Assembly: GCA_009377815.1 (NCBI GenBank)
Contig: WHTI01000015.1
Location: 1-35,911 of the forward strand
Reading direction: 5' to 3'
Length of the DNA: 35,911 nt
From: Actinomycetota bacterium
GTDB lineage: Bacteria > Actinomycetota > CADDZG01 > WHSQ01
Shown: positions 23,665 to 31,983 of the stretch, piece by piece
Layout of the letters: every line of letters begins with the position of its first letter
Position numbering within the stretch: the stretch's first letter is position 1
Translations under genes and position numbers: made by a program
The notes under the pieces: model-generated
Databases searched by the model: none
Told to the model about the DNA's origin: nothing
The model's input: only the letters and a program-made list of their open reading frames with translations

Positions 23665-24411
23665 TCACTGCTCGGCCTCGGTCTCCATCGGGCCCCCGCT
23701 CTTGCCGAACGTGTGGATCCCACACTCGGTCTTTCCGTGACCGTCCCACCGGCCGGCGCGCTCGTCCTCGTCGGCCCCGATCGCACGGGTGCACGGGTAG
23801 CAGCCGATCGATGCGTACCCCTTGGCGAACAAGGGATGAGCGGGAACCTTGTTGTCGCGTGCATACGTCAGGACATCCTTCGAGGTCCAGCGCGCCAGCG
23901 GGTGAACCTTCATGATCTCGTCACCCGACGGCAACATCTGAGCCTCGACGATGGGCGTCTCGGATCGCAGTGGAGACTGATCGCGCCGCAATCCCGAGAG
24001 CCACCCGTCGTACTCCTCGAGCGCATCCTGCAGTGGCTCGACCTTGTTGATGTGGCAACACAGATCGGGGTCACGATCGAAGAGATGAGGCCCGTACTCG
24101 CGCTCCTGGCCCTCGACCGAGCCGTGTCGGCCGCGCAGATCGACCAGTTTCAGATCCCACATCTCGACGATCTTGGCGCGGAACTCGAGTGTTTCGGGAA
24201 AGTGGAAGCCGGTGTCGATGAACAGGACCGGGACGTCGGGACGGATGTCTTTCATCATGTGGAGGATCACCATCCCCGAGGCCTGGAACGACGTCGCCAG
24301 CGCAAGGCGGTCGATCGACCGGGCCGCCCACTCGATCACCTGGCGCGGATGGGCTCCTTCGAGACCCGAGTACTCCGGATCCGGCGATGCAACGCGGTGT
24401 TCGATACTCAC
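23665..24411 (-). CDS. cysH: Adenylyl-sulfate (APS) reductase
   Basis: A 248-residue reductase. The PP-loop-like nucleotide site is LALATSFQASGMVIL, and FIDTGFHFPETLEF is the conserved second block. Cys118-Cys119 (DLCCHINK) and Cys204/Cys207 (IGCYPCTR) are the CC...CxxC ligands of a [4Fe-4S] cluster, so it is an APS reductase rather than a cluster-free PAPS reductase. The catalytic Cys230 lies in GKTECGIH. It reduces APS to sulfite and AMP with thioredoxin. Its GTG overlaps the sulfite reductase stop (GTGA). The sulfurylase genes cysD/cysN are not in this window. Confidence 0.95.
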   Translation of the reverse strand: MSIEHRVASPDPEYSGLEGAHPRQVIEWAARSIDRLALATSFQASGMVILHMMKDIRPDVPVLFIDTGFHFPETLEFRAKIVEMWDLKLVDLRGRHGSVEGQEREYGPHLFDRDPDLCCHINKVEPLQDALEEYDGWLSGLRRDQSPLRSETPIVEAQMLPSGDEIMKVHPLARWTSKDVLTYARDNKVPAHPLFAKGYASIGCYPCTRAIGADEDERAGRWDGHGKTECGIHTFGKSGGPMETEAEQ

Positions 24412-26153
24412 GACACCCTCGCCTCTGCGATGACGCTCGAGGCAGGCGGTGCCCCGACGAGCTTGGGCTTGCTTGCGAACTCGGCGAGCTCCGCATCCGA
24501 GAGGCGCGCGATGAAGGCAGCGAAGTTCTCATCGGTGTTCCTCTGCTTGCGGTAACGCCGTACCAGGGCCTCGACGTAGGGACCGGTCTCGGACCCCAGC
24601 ACCTTGACGCCGCGGGCCTTGCGTCCGAAGGCGCGTCCCTCTCCCAGATGTCCGCCGAGGTGAACCAGGAACGCCTCAACCTTGCGCTTGGACGCCACCT
24701 GGTTGCCGTCGTGATCCGGGGTGTAGATGGTCTCGGACACCTGGCAACCCATCAGGCCGATATCGGCAGTCTGGTAGCGCGCGCAGGAATTCGGGCAGCC
24801 GTTCACGTTGATCCGCACGTCCTCATCGAATCCTGGGAGCCGGTCCTCGAGGTAGCGGTAGAGCTCCGCCGCCCGCCCCTTCGTCTCGACGATCGCCAGC
24901 TTGCAGAACTCGATCCCCGTGCAGGCCATCGTTCCTCGGCGCCACGCGCTCGCGCGCGCCGGGAGGTCGATCGCCTCGAGTTCGGCGACCAGATCCTCGA
25001 CCTTGTCTTCCGGCACGTCGAGGATGACCACCTTCTGCTGTGTGGTCGTGCGGATGCGCCCCTCTCCGAAGCGGTCCGCGAGACGGGCGATCGCCTCGAG
25101 CTGGTGGCCCGAGATGCGTCCCGCCTTGGGCACGAACCCGACGTAGAAGCGGCCGTCCTTCTGGGGCCAGACTCCGTGATGCTCGCGACCGGTAAGTGCC
25201 GACGCCTTCGGCTCGGCCAGGTCGACCAGGGCGTAGCCGATCTCCTTCTCGAGCATCTCCCGGAACTTTTCCGGCCCCCAGTCGCGCACGAGGAACTTGA
25301 AGCGTGCCCGGTTACGGGCGCGGCGGTAGCCCCAATCGCGAAAGATCCTCGTGATGCCGATCACTACGTCGGTCACTTGTTCGGGTCTCACGAAGGTCCC
25401 GATCCGCGTTGCGAACATCGGATTCGTGGACAGCCCGCCCCCGACCCACAGATCGAACCCGGCGTCGCCACCGGGACCCCTGGTTCCGACCAGGCCGACG
25501 TCATTGATCTCATGCTGCGCGCATTGATGAGTGCACCCGGAGATCGAGATCTTGTACTTGCGTGGGAGGTTCGAAAACTCCGGATCTCCCAGGATTCGCG
25601 CGTTGACCTCCTGGATGGCCGACGAAGCATCGATTATCTCGGAACCGTCGATCCCCGCCAGTGGGCAACCGAGGATGTTCCTCGGGACGTCACCACATGC
25701 CTCCATGGTCGATAGCCCTGCCGGCTCGAGCAGATCCCAGATCCGCGGAACGTCCTCGACGCGGATCCAGTGCAGTTGAACGTTCTGGCGATCGGTAACG
25801 TCGGCGACGTCGCGCCCGAAGCGACGCGAGACATCGGCGATCATCCGCGTCTGATCCGAGGTGAGGATCCCACCGGGGATGCGGATCCGCATCATGAAGT
25901 AGCCGTCGACCTCAGGGCGCTGGGTGTAGAGACCGCACCACCGGAAGCGGCTCCGAAGGTCCGACGGCCAGATCGACGCGAAGCCCTGCTTGGAGTAGAG
26001 ATGCTCGATGCGAGCGCGGACGTTGAGCCCGTCGTCCTCGCGCTTGGCCGTCTCGGCGGCGTTGAGCGGCTCGGTGTAGCCGAGCGCCCACTGCCCTTCG
26101 CTCCTCGTTGCCGGCATTGCCCCCATCACCTTCGGATCGCGGATACCAAGCAA
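24408..26153 (-). CDS. sir: Ferredoxin-dependent sulfite reductase (sirohaem and [4Fe-4S])
   Basis: A 581-residue sulfite/nitrite reductase with the tandem ferrodoxin-like halves. The first half carries RWCGLYTQRPEVDGYFMMRI, the DRQNVQLHWI substrate-side segment and EACGDVPRNILGCPLAG. The sirohaem/[4Fe-4S] ligands are in MACTGIEFCKLAI (C-x5-C) and NGCPNSCARYQTADIG (C-x3-C). Sulfite rather than nitrite is expected because APS reductase and a sirohaem enzyme follow in the same operon. The start is uncertain: TTG 26153 has no well-spaced ribosome site, and ATGs at 26126 and 26117 are alternatives. It is divergent from cobA, with 38 bp between. Confidence 0.94.
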   Translation of the reverse strand: MLGIRDPKVMGAMPATRSEGQWALGYTEPLNAAETAKREDDGLNVRARIEHLYSKQGFASIWPSDLRSRFRWCGLYTQRPEVDGYFMMRIRIPGGILTSDQTRMIADVSRRFGRDVADVTDRQNVQLHWIRVEDVPRIWDLLEPAGLSTMEACGDVPRNILGCPLAGIDGSEIIDASSAIQEVNARILGDPEFSNLPRKYKISISGCTHQCAQHEINDVGLVGTRGPGGDAGFDLWVGGGLSTNPMFATRIGTFVRPEQVTDVVIGITRIFRDWGYRRARNRARFKFLVRDWGPEKFREMLEKEIGYALVDLAEPKASALTGREHHGVWPQKDGRFYVGFVPKAGRISGHQLEAIARLADRFGEGRIRTTTQQKVVILDVPEDKVEDLVAELEAIDLPARASAWRRGTMACTGIEFCKLAIVETKGRAAELYRYLEDRLPGFDEDVRINVNGCPNSCARYQTADIGLMGCQVSETIYTPDHDGNQVASKRKVEAFLVHLGGHLGEGRAFGRKARGVKVLGSETGPYVEALVRRYRKQRNTDENFAAFIARLSDAELAEFASKPKLVGAPPASSVIAEARVS

Positions 26154-26179
26154 CGCACCTTACCACCGGATAAAACGTG

Positions 26180-26185
26180 TAAAGT
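26180..26185 (+). promoter_or_regulatory. Candidate -10 box for leaderless cobA
   Basis: TAAAGT ends exactly 6 nt before the ATG at 26192, with no ribosome-binding sequence. It is the best example in the window of the TANNNT plus 6 nt plus start pattern. A convincing -35 was not seen. Confidence 0.45.
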
Positions 26186-26191
26186 ACGGGG

Positions 26192-26974
26192 ATGCGAGCG
26201 AACGAAGGAGCGACCGTGGCCCTGGTGGGGGCCGGCCCCGGCGACCCGGGGCTCCTGACCCTCAAGGGCAGGGACCGGATCGCGGCCGCCGACGTGGTGG
26301 TCTACGACCGCCTGGTCGACCCCGAGATCCTCGACCATGCCCGACCGGGGGCCCGGCAGATCTACGCGGGCAAGGAACGGGGCCGGCAGGTCCTGAGCCA
26401 GGACGACCTCAATCGGCTCCTGGTCGAGCTGGCCCGGGACGGGCTAAGGGTCGTCCGTCTCAAGGGCGGCGACCCGTTCCTGTTCGGACGCGGCGGCGAG
26501 GAAGCGAGCGCGCTCGTGGCCGCGGGGATCGATTTCGAAGTCGTCCCCGGCATCAGCGCGGGACTCGCTGCTCCCGCTTACGCCGGCATCCCGGTGACCG
26601 ATCGCCGGCTCTCATCGTCGGTGGCATTCGTCACGGGGCACGAGAAGCCCGGGAACACAGGAGTCGATTGGGCAGGACTCGCCACGTCGGTCGACACGAT
26701 CGTCATCTTCATGGGGATGAAGCACCTCGACGCGATCGCCCGCGCACTCGCCATCGGCGGTCGCCCCGGTGATACCCCTGCAGCGGTGATCCAGTGGGGA
26801 ACGAACTCCGAGCAGGTCACGGTGATCGGAACCCTCGAAGACATCGCCGGTCGGGCTCGCGCCGCGGGGGCCGGTTCTCCCGCGACGGTCGTCATCGGAG
26901 AGGTCGTGTCACTCGCCGGGGCGCTCGATTGGTTCCGGACCCTCCCCGCTCCCTCCCGGGTGGTCGCGGTCTAG
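26192..26974 (+). CDS. cobA: Uroporphyrinogen-III C-methyltransferase
   Basis: A 260-residue SAM-dependent methyltransferase. It begins TVALVGAGPGDPGLLTLKG, the signature of precorrin methyltransferases, then DVVVYDRLVDPEIL, RLKGGDPFLFGRGGEEA (SAM-binding GGDP), VVPGISAGLAAPAYAGIPVT and HR-free IVIFMGMKHLDAIA. It methylates uroporphyrinogen III at C2 and C7 to precorrin-2, feeding the Met8-like protein for sirohaem and also cobalamin, the cofactor of the mutase at 6660-8234. It is divergent from the sulfite reductase. The short 2-bp gap to the convergent purH leaves no terminator. Confidence 0.95.
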   Translation: MRANEGATVALVGAGPGDPGLLTLKGRDRIAAADVVVYDRLVDPEILDHARPGARQIYAGKERGRQVLSQDDLNRLLVELARDGLRVVRLKGGDPFLFGRGGEEASALVAAGIDFEVVPGISAGLAAPAYAGIPVTDRRLSSSVAFVTGHEKPGNTGVDWAGLATSVDTIVIFMGMKHLDAIARALAIGGRPGDTPAAVIQWGTNSEQVTVIGTLEDIAGRARAAGAGSPATVVIGEVVSLAGALDWFRTLPAPSRVVAV

Positions 26975-26976
26975 CA

Positions 26977-28506
26977 TTAGTGCCGGAAGTGGCGTCGTCC
27001 GGTAAACAGCATCGGGATGCGGTGTTCGTCGGCGGCCGCGACCACCTCATCGTCTCGCACCGACCCGCCCGGTTGGATGACCGCGACCGCCCCGGCCTCA
27101 ACCGCGGCGTCGAGCCCATCTCGAAACGGAAAGAACGCATCCGAGGCACACACGGTCCCGATCGCCCGGTCCCCTGCGCGCATCGCAGCTAGTTTGGTCG
27201 ACTCGACCCGGGACATCTGGCCGGCGCCTACCCCCACCGCGGTGAGACCCTTCGCCAGCACGATCGCGTTCGACTTGACGTGCTTGCACACCGTCCACGC
27301 GAACCGGAGGTCCGCCATCTGTTCCTCGGTCGGCTGCGCCGTGGTCACGACCTTGAGGTCATCGAGCGGATCGATGGAGTCCGGGTCCTGGATCAGGTAG
27401 CCGCCCGTGACGCGTCGCACCTCGGGGTCGCGCGGGTAGCTGGGTTTGGCCGTCAGGATCCTGAGGTTCTTCTTGCCGGTCAGGGCCGCAAGGGCGCCCT
27501 CGGTGAAGCCGGGGGCGATGACGACCTCGGTGAAGATCTCCGCTATCTGTACCGCGGTCGCGGCATCGCACTCCGCGTTCAGGGCCACGATCCCTCCGAA
27601 CGCAGACGTCCGGTCGCAATCGAGAGCCCTCGCGTACGCATCCTCAAGCGATCCCGCCTGCGCTACTCCACAGGGGTTCGAATGCTTGATGATCGCCGCC
27701 GCCGGGCTCTCCAGCTCCAGGACCAGACGCCACGCCGCGTCGGTGTCGAGCAGGTTGTTGTAGGAAAGTTCCTTGCCGTGCAACTGCTCGGCTGCCGCCA
27801 GTCCGGACGGCGCTCCGGCGCTCTTGTAGAACGCTGCCTGCTGGTGGGGATTCTCTCCGTAGCGAAGATCTGCAACCTTCTCGCCCGAGAGCACGACGAT
27901 AGATGGGAAACCTTCGCCGCGCGAGAAGTACCCGGCGATCGCGGCGTCGTACGACGCGGTGTGCCGGAACGCCTCGTGAGCTAAAGACCGCCTGGTGGCA
28001 TCCGACACCGCGCCCGTGGACGAGAGCTCCTCGAGGACCGTGGCGTAACGGGCCGGGTTCACCACCACGGCAACCGACGGATGGTTCTTCGCCGCGGCAC
28101 GCACCATCGCCGGGCCCCCGATGTCGATCTGTTCGAGGGCATCATCCTCCTTGACCGACGGATGCTCCACGGTCCGCTCGAACGGATAGAGGTTGCAAAC
28201 GACGAGGTCGATCGCCTCGATCCCCTGTTCAGTGAGTTGAGCCATGTGCTCGTCCTTGCGGCGATCGGCAAGGATGCCGCCGTGGATCTTCGGATGGAGT
28301 GTCTTCACCCGGCCCCCGAGGATCTCGGGGGCGCCGGTTACATCCGGAACCTTAGTCACCGGGACCCCGGCTTCGGCGAGGACCGACGCGGTGCCGCCCG
28401 ATGAGATCAGAGCGACGCCGAGTTCAACAAGACCCTGGGCGAACTCAACGATGCCTTCCTTGTCGGACACGCTGAGGAGGGCACGCTTCACTTTAAGTTC
28501 CGGCAT
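26977..28506 (-). CDS. purH: AICAR transformylase / IMP cyclohydrolase
   Basis: A 509-residue bifunctional PurH. The N-terminal IMP cyclohydrolase (MGS-like) domain has ALLSVSDKEGIVEFAQGL, ALISSGGTASVLAEAG and GGRVKTLHPKIHGGIL; the C-terminal transformylase has AIIKHSNPCGVAQ, TEVVIAPGFTEGAL, CKHVKSNAIVLAKG and the closing RDDEVVAAADEHRIPMLFTG. It performs the last two steps of IMP synthesis. The start ATG 28506 follows GAGGGG by 6 nt and shares one base with the purN stop (TGATG); an apparent upstream extension is only open frame inside purN. Confidence 0.97.
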   Translation of the reverse strand: MPELKVKRALLSVSDKEGIVEFAQGLVELGVALISSGGTASVLAEAGVPVTKVPDVTGAPEILGGRVKTLHPKIHGGILADRRKDEHMAQLTEQGIEAIDLVVCNLYPFERTVEHPSVKEDDALEQIDIGGPAMVRAAAKNHPSVAVVVNPARYATVLEELSSTGAVSDATRRSLAHEAFRHTASYDAAIAGYFSRGEGFPSIVVLSGEKVADLRYGENPHQQAAFYKSAGAPSGLAAAEQLHGKELSYNNLLDTDAAWRLVLELESPAAAIIKHSNPCGVAQAGSLEDAYARALDCDRTSAFGGIVALNAECDAATAVQIAEIFTEVVIAPGFTEGALAALTGKKNLRILTAKPSYPRDPEVRRVTGGYLIQDPDSIDPLDDLKVVTTAQPTEEQMADLRFAWTVCKHVKSNAIVLAKGLTAVGVGAGQMSRVESTKLAAMRAGDRAIGTVCASDAFFPFRDGLDAAVEAGAVAVIQPGGSVRDDEVVAAADEHRIPMLFTGRRHFRH

Positions 28507-29078
28507 CAGGATCCCCTCTCGAGCATGAGACGGCACGCCTCCGGAAGCAGCCGATGCTCGACCGCCTTGATCCGCTCGTGCAACGTCCCTTCCGAATCGT
28601 CGGGAAACACCGGAACCGCTTCCTGCAACAGGATCGGGCCATGATCGACCTGATGATCGACGAGATGGACTGTCGTCCCGGTCACCTTGACGCCGAAGTC
28701 GAGCGCCTCTCGCACCGCATGCGCTCCCGCGAACGACGGCAACAGCGAAGGGTGCAGGTTGATCAACCGCCCCTCGAAGGCGTCGACGAATGCGGGCGCC
28801 AGTATCCGCATGAACCCCGCGGAGACCACGAGGTCCGGCTCCGCGGCGGCGACCGCGTCTCGTAGGGCGACACTCCAGTCTTCCCTCGAGCCAAACGCCG
28901 AGAACTCGACGAGTTGAGTGGTGATGCCGCGATCGTCGGCGATCTCGAGGCCGCGACACTTGCGATCGGCGGCGACCAGAAAGACCTCCCCGGGGACCGT
29001 CCCGGCGGTGCACGCGTCGGCCAACGCCTCCATGTTCGAGCCCGACCCCGACACGAGCACCGCGATCCTGGCCGCCAT
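28506..29078 (-). CDS. purN: Phosphoribosylglycinamide formyltransferase
   Basis: A 190-residue PurN. It begins with the GAR-binding VSGSGSNMEAL, carries the motif FMRILAPAFVDAFEGRLINL followed by HPSLLPSFAGAHA with the catalytic Asn and His, and the Asp segment HLVDHQVDHGPIL. It transfers formyl from 10-formyl-tetrahydrofolate to glycinamide ribotide. The start ATG 29078 has no ribosome site but lies 6 nt from a TAGGGT box on the minus strand. It is the first gene of the purN-purH operon. Confidence 0.96.
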   Translation of the reverse strand: MAARIAVLVSGSGSNMEALADACTAGTVPGEVFLVAADRKCRGLEIADDRGITTQLVEFSAFGSREDWSVALRDAVAAAEPDLVVSAGFMRILAPAFVDAFEGRLINLHPSLLPSFAGAHAVREALDFGVKVTGTTVHLVDHQVDHGPILLQEAVPVFPDDSEGTLHERIKAVEHRLLPEACRLMLERGS

Positions 29079-29084
29079 GCCCCA

Positions 29085-29090
29085 ACCCTA
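29085..29090 (-). promoter_or_regulatory. Candidate -10 box for leaderless purN
   Basis: On the minus strand TAGGGT ends 6 nt before the purN ATG at 29078. There is no recognisable ribosome-binding site, and no good -35. The pattern matches other starts in the window. Confidence 0.4.
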
Positions 29091-29100
29091 CAAGGCCGGA

Positions 29101-29130
29101 TTGAGCCTCCGCCGCTCGTGGTCGTAGGGT
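29101..29130 (+). promoter_or_regulatory. Candidate promoter of the aminopeptidase gene
   Basis: TTGAGC (29101-29106) and TAGGGT (29125-29130) are separated by 18 nt. The predicted transcription start near 29137 would leave a leader of about 45 nt before the ATG at 29182, which has its own GAGGGGG ribosome site. Confidence 0.45.
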
Positions 29131-29181
29131 TAGGTGGCTAACTCATTTTCGCCAACGTCGACGAACGAGGGGGTCTCAGTT

Positions 29182-30396
29182 ATGGGCCGGGAGGACCGCG
29201 TCAAGCGCTACGCCGAGCTGGCCGTTCGGGTCGGGGCCAACGTCCAGCCGGGCCAGGACGTCATCGTCCGCTGCATGGTCGAGCACCGGGAACTGGCCCG
29301 CGCCGTCGTGGAGGCCGCCTACGAGGCGGGCGCTCACTACGCGCACATCATCTATTGGGACCCGATCCAGAAGCTTCACCGCCTGAACCTCGCCGACCCC
29401 GACTCGCTCGAATTCGTGCCCGCCTGGTGGGATAAGGCGAACGACGATCTGACCGACGGCGAGGGCGCCCTGATCTCGATCACCGGCGACCCCACGCCCG
29501 ATCTCTACGCGGGCATCGCCGCCGAGAAGCTGAAGCACGACCACATGCCGTCGCCTCCCTCACACTTCCGCCTGGTACTCAGCGGCCGCGTTAACTGGAC
29601 GATCGTCGGCGGGCCGATCCCCGAGTGGGCCGAGCGCCTCTTCGGAGAACCCGACACCGATCGCCTCTGGGACTTGATGGCGCAGGCCACCCGGCTCGAC
29701 CACGACGACCCGGTGCAGGCATGGAGAGACCACGTCACTCGGCTACGGGAACGGGCCGAAGGACTCCAGGCTCGCAACTTCAGCGCGCTGAGGTATCGGG
29801 GGCCGGGCACCGACCTGACCATCGGCCTGCTCCCCGACTCCACGTGGCGCTCAGGCTCGATGGTCACCACCGCGGGCATCGAGCATGTCGCGAACATGCC
29901 GACCGAGGAGGTCTTCACCACGCCCGACTACCGCAAGACCGAGGGAACCGTTCGCTGCACCCGGCCGCTCTACCTGAACGGATCGATCGTCGAGGGCCTC
30001 GAGCTCACCTTCAAGGAGGGCGAGATCGTTGAGGTCAGGGCCGAGCGGAACGCCCAGGCGGTCGAGGGCGACGTCGCCACCGATGTCGGGGCGCGCCGGC
30101 TCGGCGAGGTTGCGCTGGTGGACGGAACCTCGGAGGTCGGCAAGACGGGGGTCGTCTTCGGCAACACCTTGTTCGACGAGAACGCCACCTGCCACATCGC
30201 ATGGGGCGCCGGATTCCCGAACGCAGTCGAAGGTCTTCCCGAGTCCGCCGAAGAGCGCGACGCCATGGGTTTCAACTCCTCGAAGACTCACACCGACACG
30301 ATGATCGGGGGCCCGGAGGTCGCGGTCCACGGCGTAGCTCCCGACGGGGCCGAGATCCCCATCATCATCAACAACGAATGGCAGCTCGACGGGTAA
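29182..30396 (+). CDS. M29-family aminopeptidase (AmpS/AmpT-like)
   Basis: A 404-residue metalloaminopeptidase. ATG 29182 is chosen because GAGGGGG lies 8 nt upstream and the protein then begins RVKRYAELAVRVGANVQPGQ as in family members; a GTG at 29134 is an alternative. The C-terminal domain has the metal-site motifs HVANMPTEEVFTTPD (Glu), GARRLGEVALVDG (Glu), ENATCHIAWGAGF (His) and SSKTHTDTMIGGPEV (His/Asp), in the order found in thermophilic aminopeptidases T and S. These are dimeric cobalt- or zinc-dependent enzymes that remove N-terminal residues in the cytoplasm. Confidence 0.93.
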   Translation: MGREDRVKRYAELAVRVGANVQPGQDVIVRCMVEHRELARAVVEAAYEAGAHYAHIIYWDPIQKLHRLNLADPDSLEFVPAWWDKANDDLTDGEGALISITGDPTPDLYAGIAAEKLKHDHMPSPPSHFRLVLSGRVNWTIVGGPIPEWAERLFGEPDTDRLWDLMAQATRLDHDDPVQAWRDHVTRLRERAEGLQARNFSALRYRGPGTDLTIGLLPDSTWRSGSMVTTAGIEHVANMPTEEVFTTPDYRKTEGTVRCTRPLYLNGSIVEGLELTFKEGEIVEVRAERNAQAVEGDVATDVGARRLGEVALVDGTSEVGKTGVVFGNTLFDENATCHIAWGAGFPNAVEGLPESAEERDAMGFNSSKTHTDTMIGGPEVAVHGVAPDGAEIPIIINNEWQLDG

Positions 30397-30429
30397 ACCT
30401 TCCGCCCCTCTCGAGCCTCTATACGGTTG

Positions 30430-30918
30430 ATGGACAAGCAGAGTGATGCAACCTTCGCCATGTTCTTCCGCACCGAGTATCCGGGCGTCGTCCGGACCGC
30501 CTACCTCGTCCTTCACGACCAGGAGGCGGCGAACGACGTCGCCCAGGATGCCTTCGCCAAAACCCTGAGCCACTGGGGCCGGGTGTCCCGCTACGACCGC
30601 CCGGATGCCTGGGTCCGCAAGGTCGCCATCAACCGGGCGATCAGCGTGGCCAGGCGACAGAAGCTCCACATCGCGGCCAGCTCTCACACCGAACCCACCA
30701 CTGAGCAGAAGCCGGTGGATCTCGATCTCATGCGCGCTATCCGAGCGCTCCCTCCCGCGCAACGAGCCGCGGTCGTCCTCTTCTATTTCGAGGACCGCCC
30801 GGTCGCCCAGGTCGCCGAGATCATGGACTGCTCACCTTCGACCGCCAAGGTGCATCTCCATCGCGCCCGTAAACGACTCAGTGAACAACTAGGAGAGGCG
30901 GTAGCCGATGTCTCTTGA
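30430..30918 (+). CDS. RNA polymerase sigma factor, SigE-family (ECF-like)
   Basis: A 162-residue sigma factor from ATG 30430 (a TTG one codon earlier is possible; there is no ribosome site, so a leaderless start is likely). Region 2 spans about residues 10-75: FFRTEYPGVVRTAYLVLHDQ, EAANDVAQDAFAKTLSHW and PDAWVRKVAINRAIS, the core and -10 binding part. Region 4 spans about 95-155: LPPAQRAAVVLFYFEDRPVA, QVAEIMDCSPSTAKVHLHRA, the helix-turn-helix for the -35. The class is the SigE-like group of actinobacterial ECF factors. It overlaps the following membrane-protein gene by 11 nt, which suggests a functional pair. Confidence 0.93.
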   Translation: MDKQSDATFAMFFRTEYPGVVRTAYLVLHDQEAANDVAQDAFAKTLSHWGRVSRYDRPDAWVRKVAINRAISVARRQKLHIAASSHTEPTTEQKPVDLDLMRAIRALPPAQRAAVVLFYFEDRPVAQVAEIMDCSPSTAKVHLHRARKRLSEQLGEAVADVS

Positions 30919-31936
30919 CGGACGCATCAGGCAAGGGCTCGTTCAGGCCGCGGACTCGGTCGAGCCCAACGTGGAAGGAGACCTCATGAAGGTCACGCAA
31001 CGAGCCCGCACCCGTCGCCGCATCCAGTGGGCCGCAGGTGCCGTCGCGGTCGCGGCGATCGGCGCCTTCCTGTTCCTCGGAGGCACCGACCTCTTCGACG
31101 CCACCGGCGACACGAACCCGATCCCCCCTGCCTCAACCGGCGGGGACGGGGGTCCCACCATCAGCCCAACCCCAGAGGACTCCCCCTCGGAAGCGGTGAG
31201 CCTTACCCTGGCTGACCTCTGGTTCACGAGAGGCGAGGTGCTTTTCCCCGACACCAGCGGCCTGCCGAGCGCCGAGTTGGAAGGAACCAAACTGACGGGT
31301 GAGATGCTCCTGGGTGCGCTCGTCGCGGGAACCGACCATGCTCCACCTGAAGCCGGGCTCTCCACCTCCATCCCTGAGGGAACCAAGGTGCTGGGATTCG
31401 ATATCGCGAACAGGATCGCCACCGTCGATCTCAGCAGTGAGTTCGTCTCCGGTGGGGGCAGCCTTTCGATGAGGATGCGGGTGGCCCAGGTCGTGTTCAC
31501 ACTCACTCAGGAGGAGGAGGAAGTGGAAGGCGTCCTGTTCGAGATCGACGGCGAGCCTGTGGACGCCATCGGCGGGGAGGGTGTTGACGTGAGCGATCCC
31601 CAAACGCGGGCAGACTACGAAGATCTGCTCCCTCCGATCGCCGTCACCAGTCCCAACTGGGGCACGTATTTTGTCAGCGGCGAAACCATCGAGGGCATCG
31701 CTAACGTCTTCGAGGCCACGGTGTCGTGGCGGATCCTCGATGAAAGCGGGGAGGAGATCGCCAATGGCTTCGCAACGGCCACCTGTGGGACCGGCTGCTG
31801 GGGCGACTTCACGACCGAGGTGGAGTTCTCCATCGACCACTCGCAAGAGGGCACGGTCGAGGTGTTCGAATCGTCTGCCGAGAATGGTGAGCCGATGAAT
31901 GTGGTCTCGGTCCCCGTGACCTTGTTCACGGACTAG
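30908..31936 (+). CDS. Membrane-anchored GerMN and Gmad2-domain protein
   Basis: A 342-residue protein with a short cytoplasmic N-terminus rich in Arg (TQRARTRRRIQ), one membrane helix at about residues 40-60 (WAAGAVAVAAIGAFLFLGG), a low-complexity Pro/Thr/Ser linker, then an external GerMN-like domain (residues about 95-215, with VLFEIDGEPVDAIGGEG) and a Gmad2 immunoglobulin-like domain (about 235-340, opening IAVTSPNWGTYFVSGETIEG). It overlaps the sigma factor gene and its cytoplasmic head could hold that factor, although no zinc anti-sigma motif is seen. GerMN/Gmad2 pairs are common in actinobacterial cell-envelope proteins. Function not established. Confidence 0.8.
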   Translation: MSLDGRIRQGLVQAADSVEPNVEGDLMKVTQRARTRRRIQWAAGAVAVAAIGAFLFLGGTDLFDATGDTNPIPPASTGGDGGPTISPTPEDSPSEAVSLTLADLWFTRGEVLFPDTSGLPSAELEGTKLTGEMLLGALVAGTDHAPPEAGLSTSIPEGTKVLGFDIANRIATVDLSSEFVSGGGSLSMRMRVAQVVFTLTQEEEEVEGVLFEIDGEPVDAIGGEGVDVSDPQTRADYEDLLPPIAVTSPNWGTYFVSGETIEGIANVFEATVSWRILDESGEEIANGFATATCGTGCWGDFTTEVEFSIDHSQEGTVEVFESSAENGEPMNVVSVPVTLFTD

Positions 31937-31983
31937 TTGCACAGAGTCGGGAACCTGGGGGGCCCGGAAGCCGTCCAAGCACC

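Noticed and set aside
24408-26153. Nitrite reductase
   Set aside because: The family is shared, but the operon partners are APS reductase and sirohaem synthesis, and no nitrate or nitrite genes are near.
26977-29085. A single 702-residue fused frame covering purN and purH
   Set aside because: The N-terminal part is the shadow of purN in another frame; the real purH starts at ATG 28506 with its own ribosome site.
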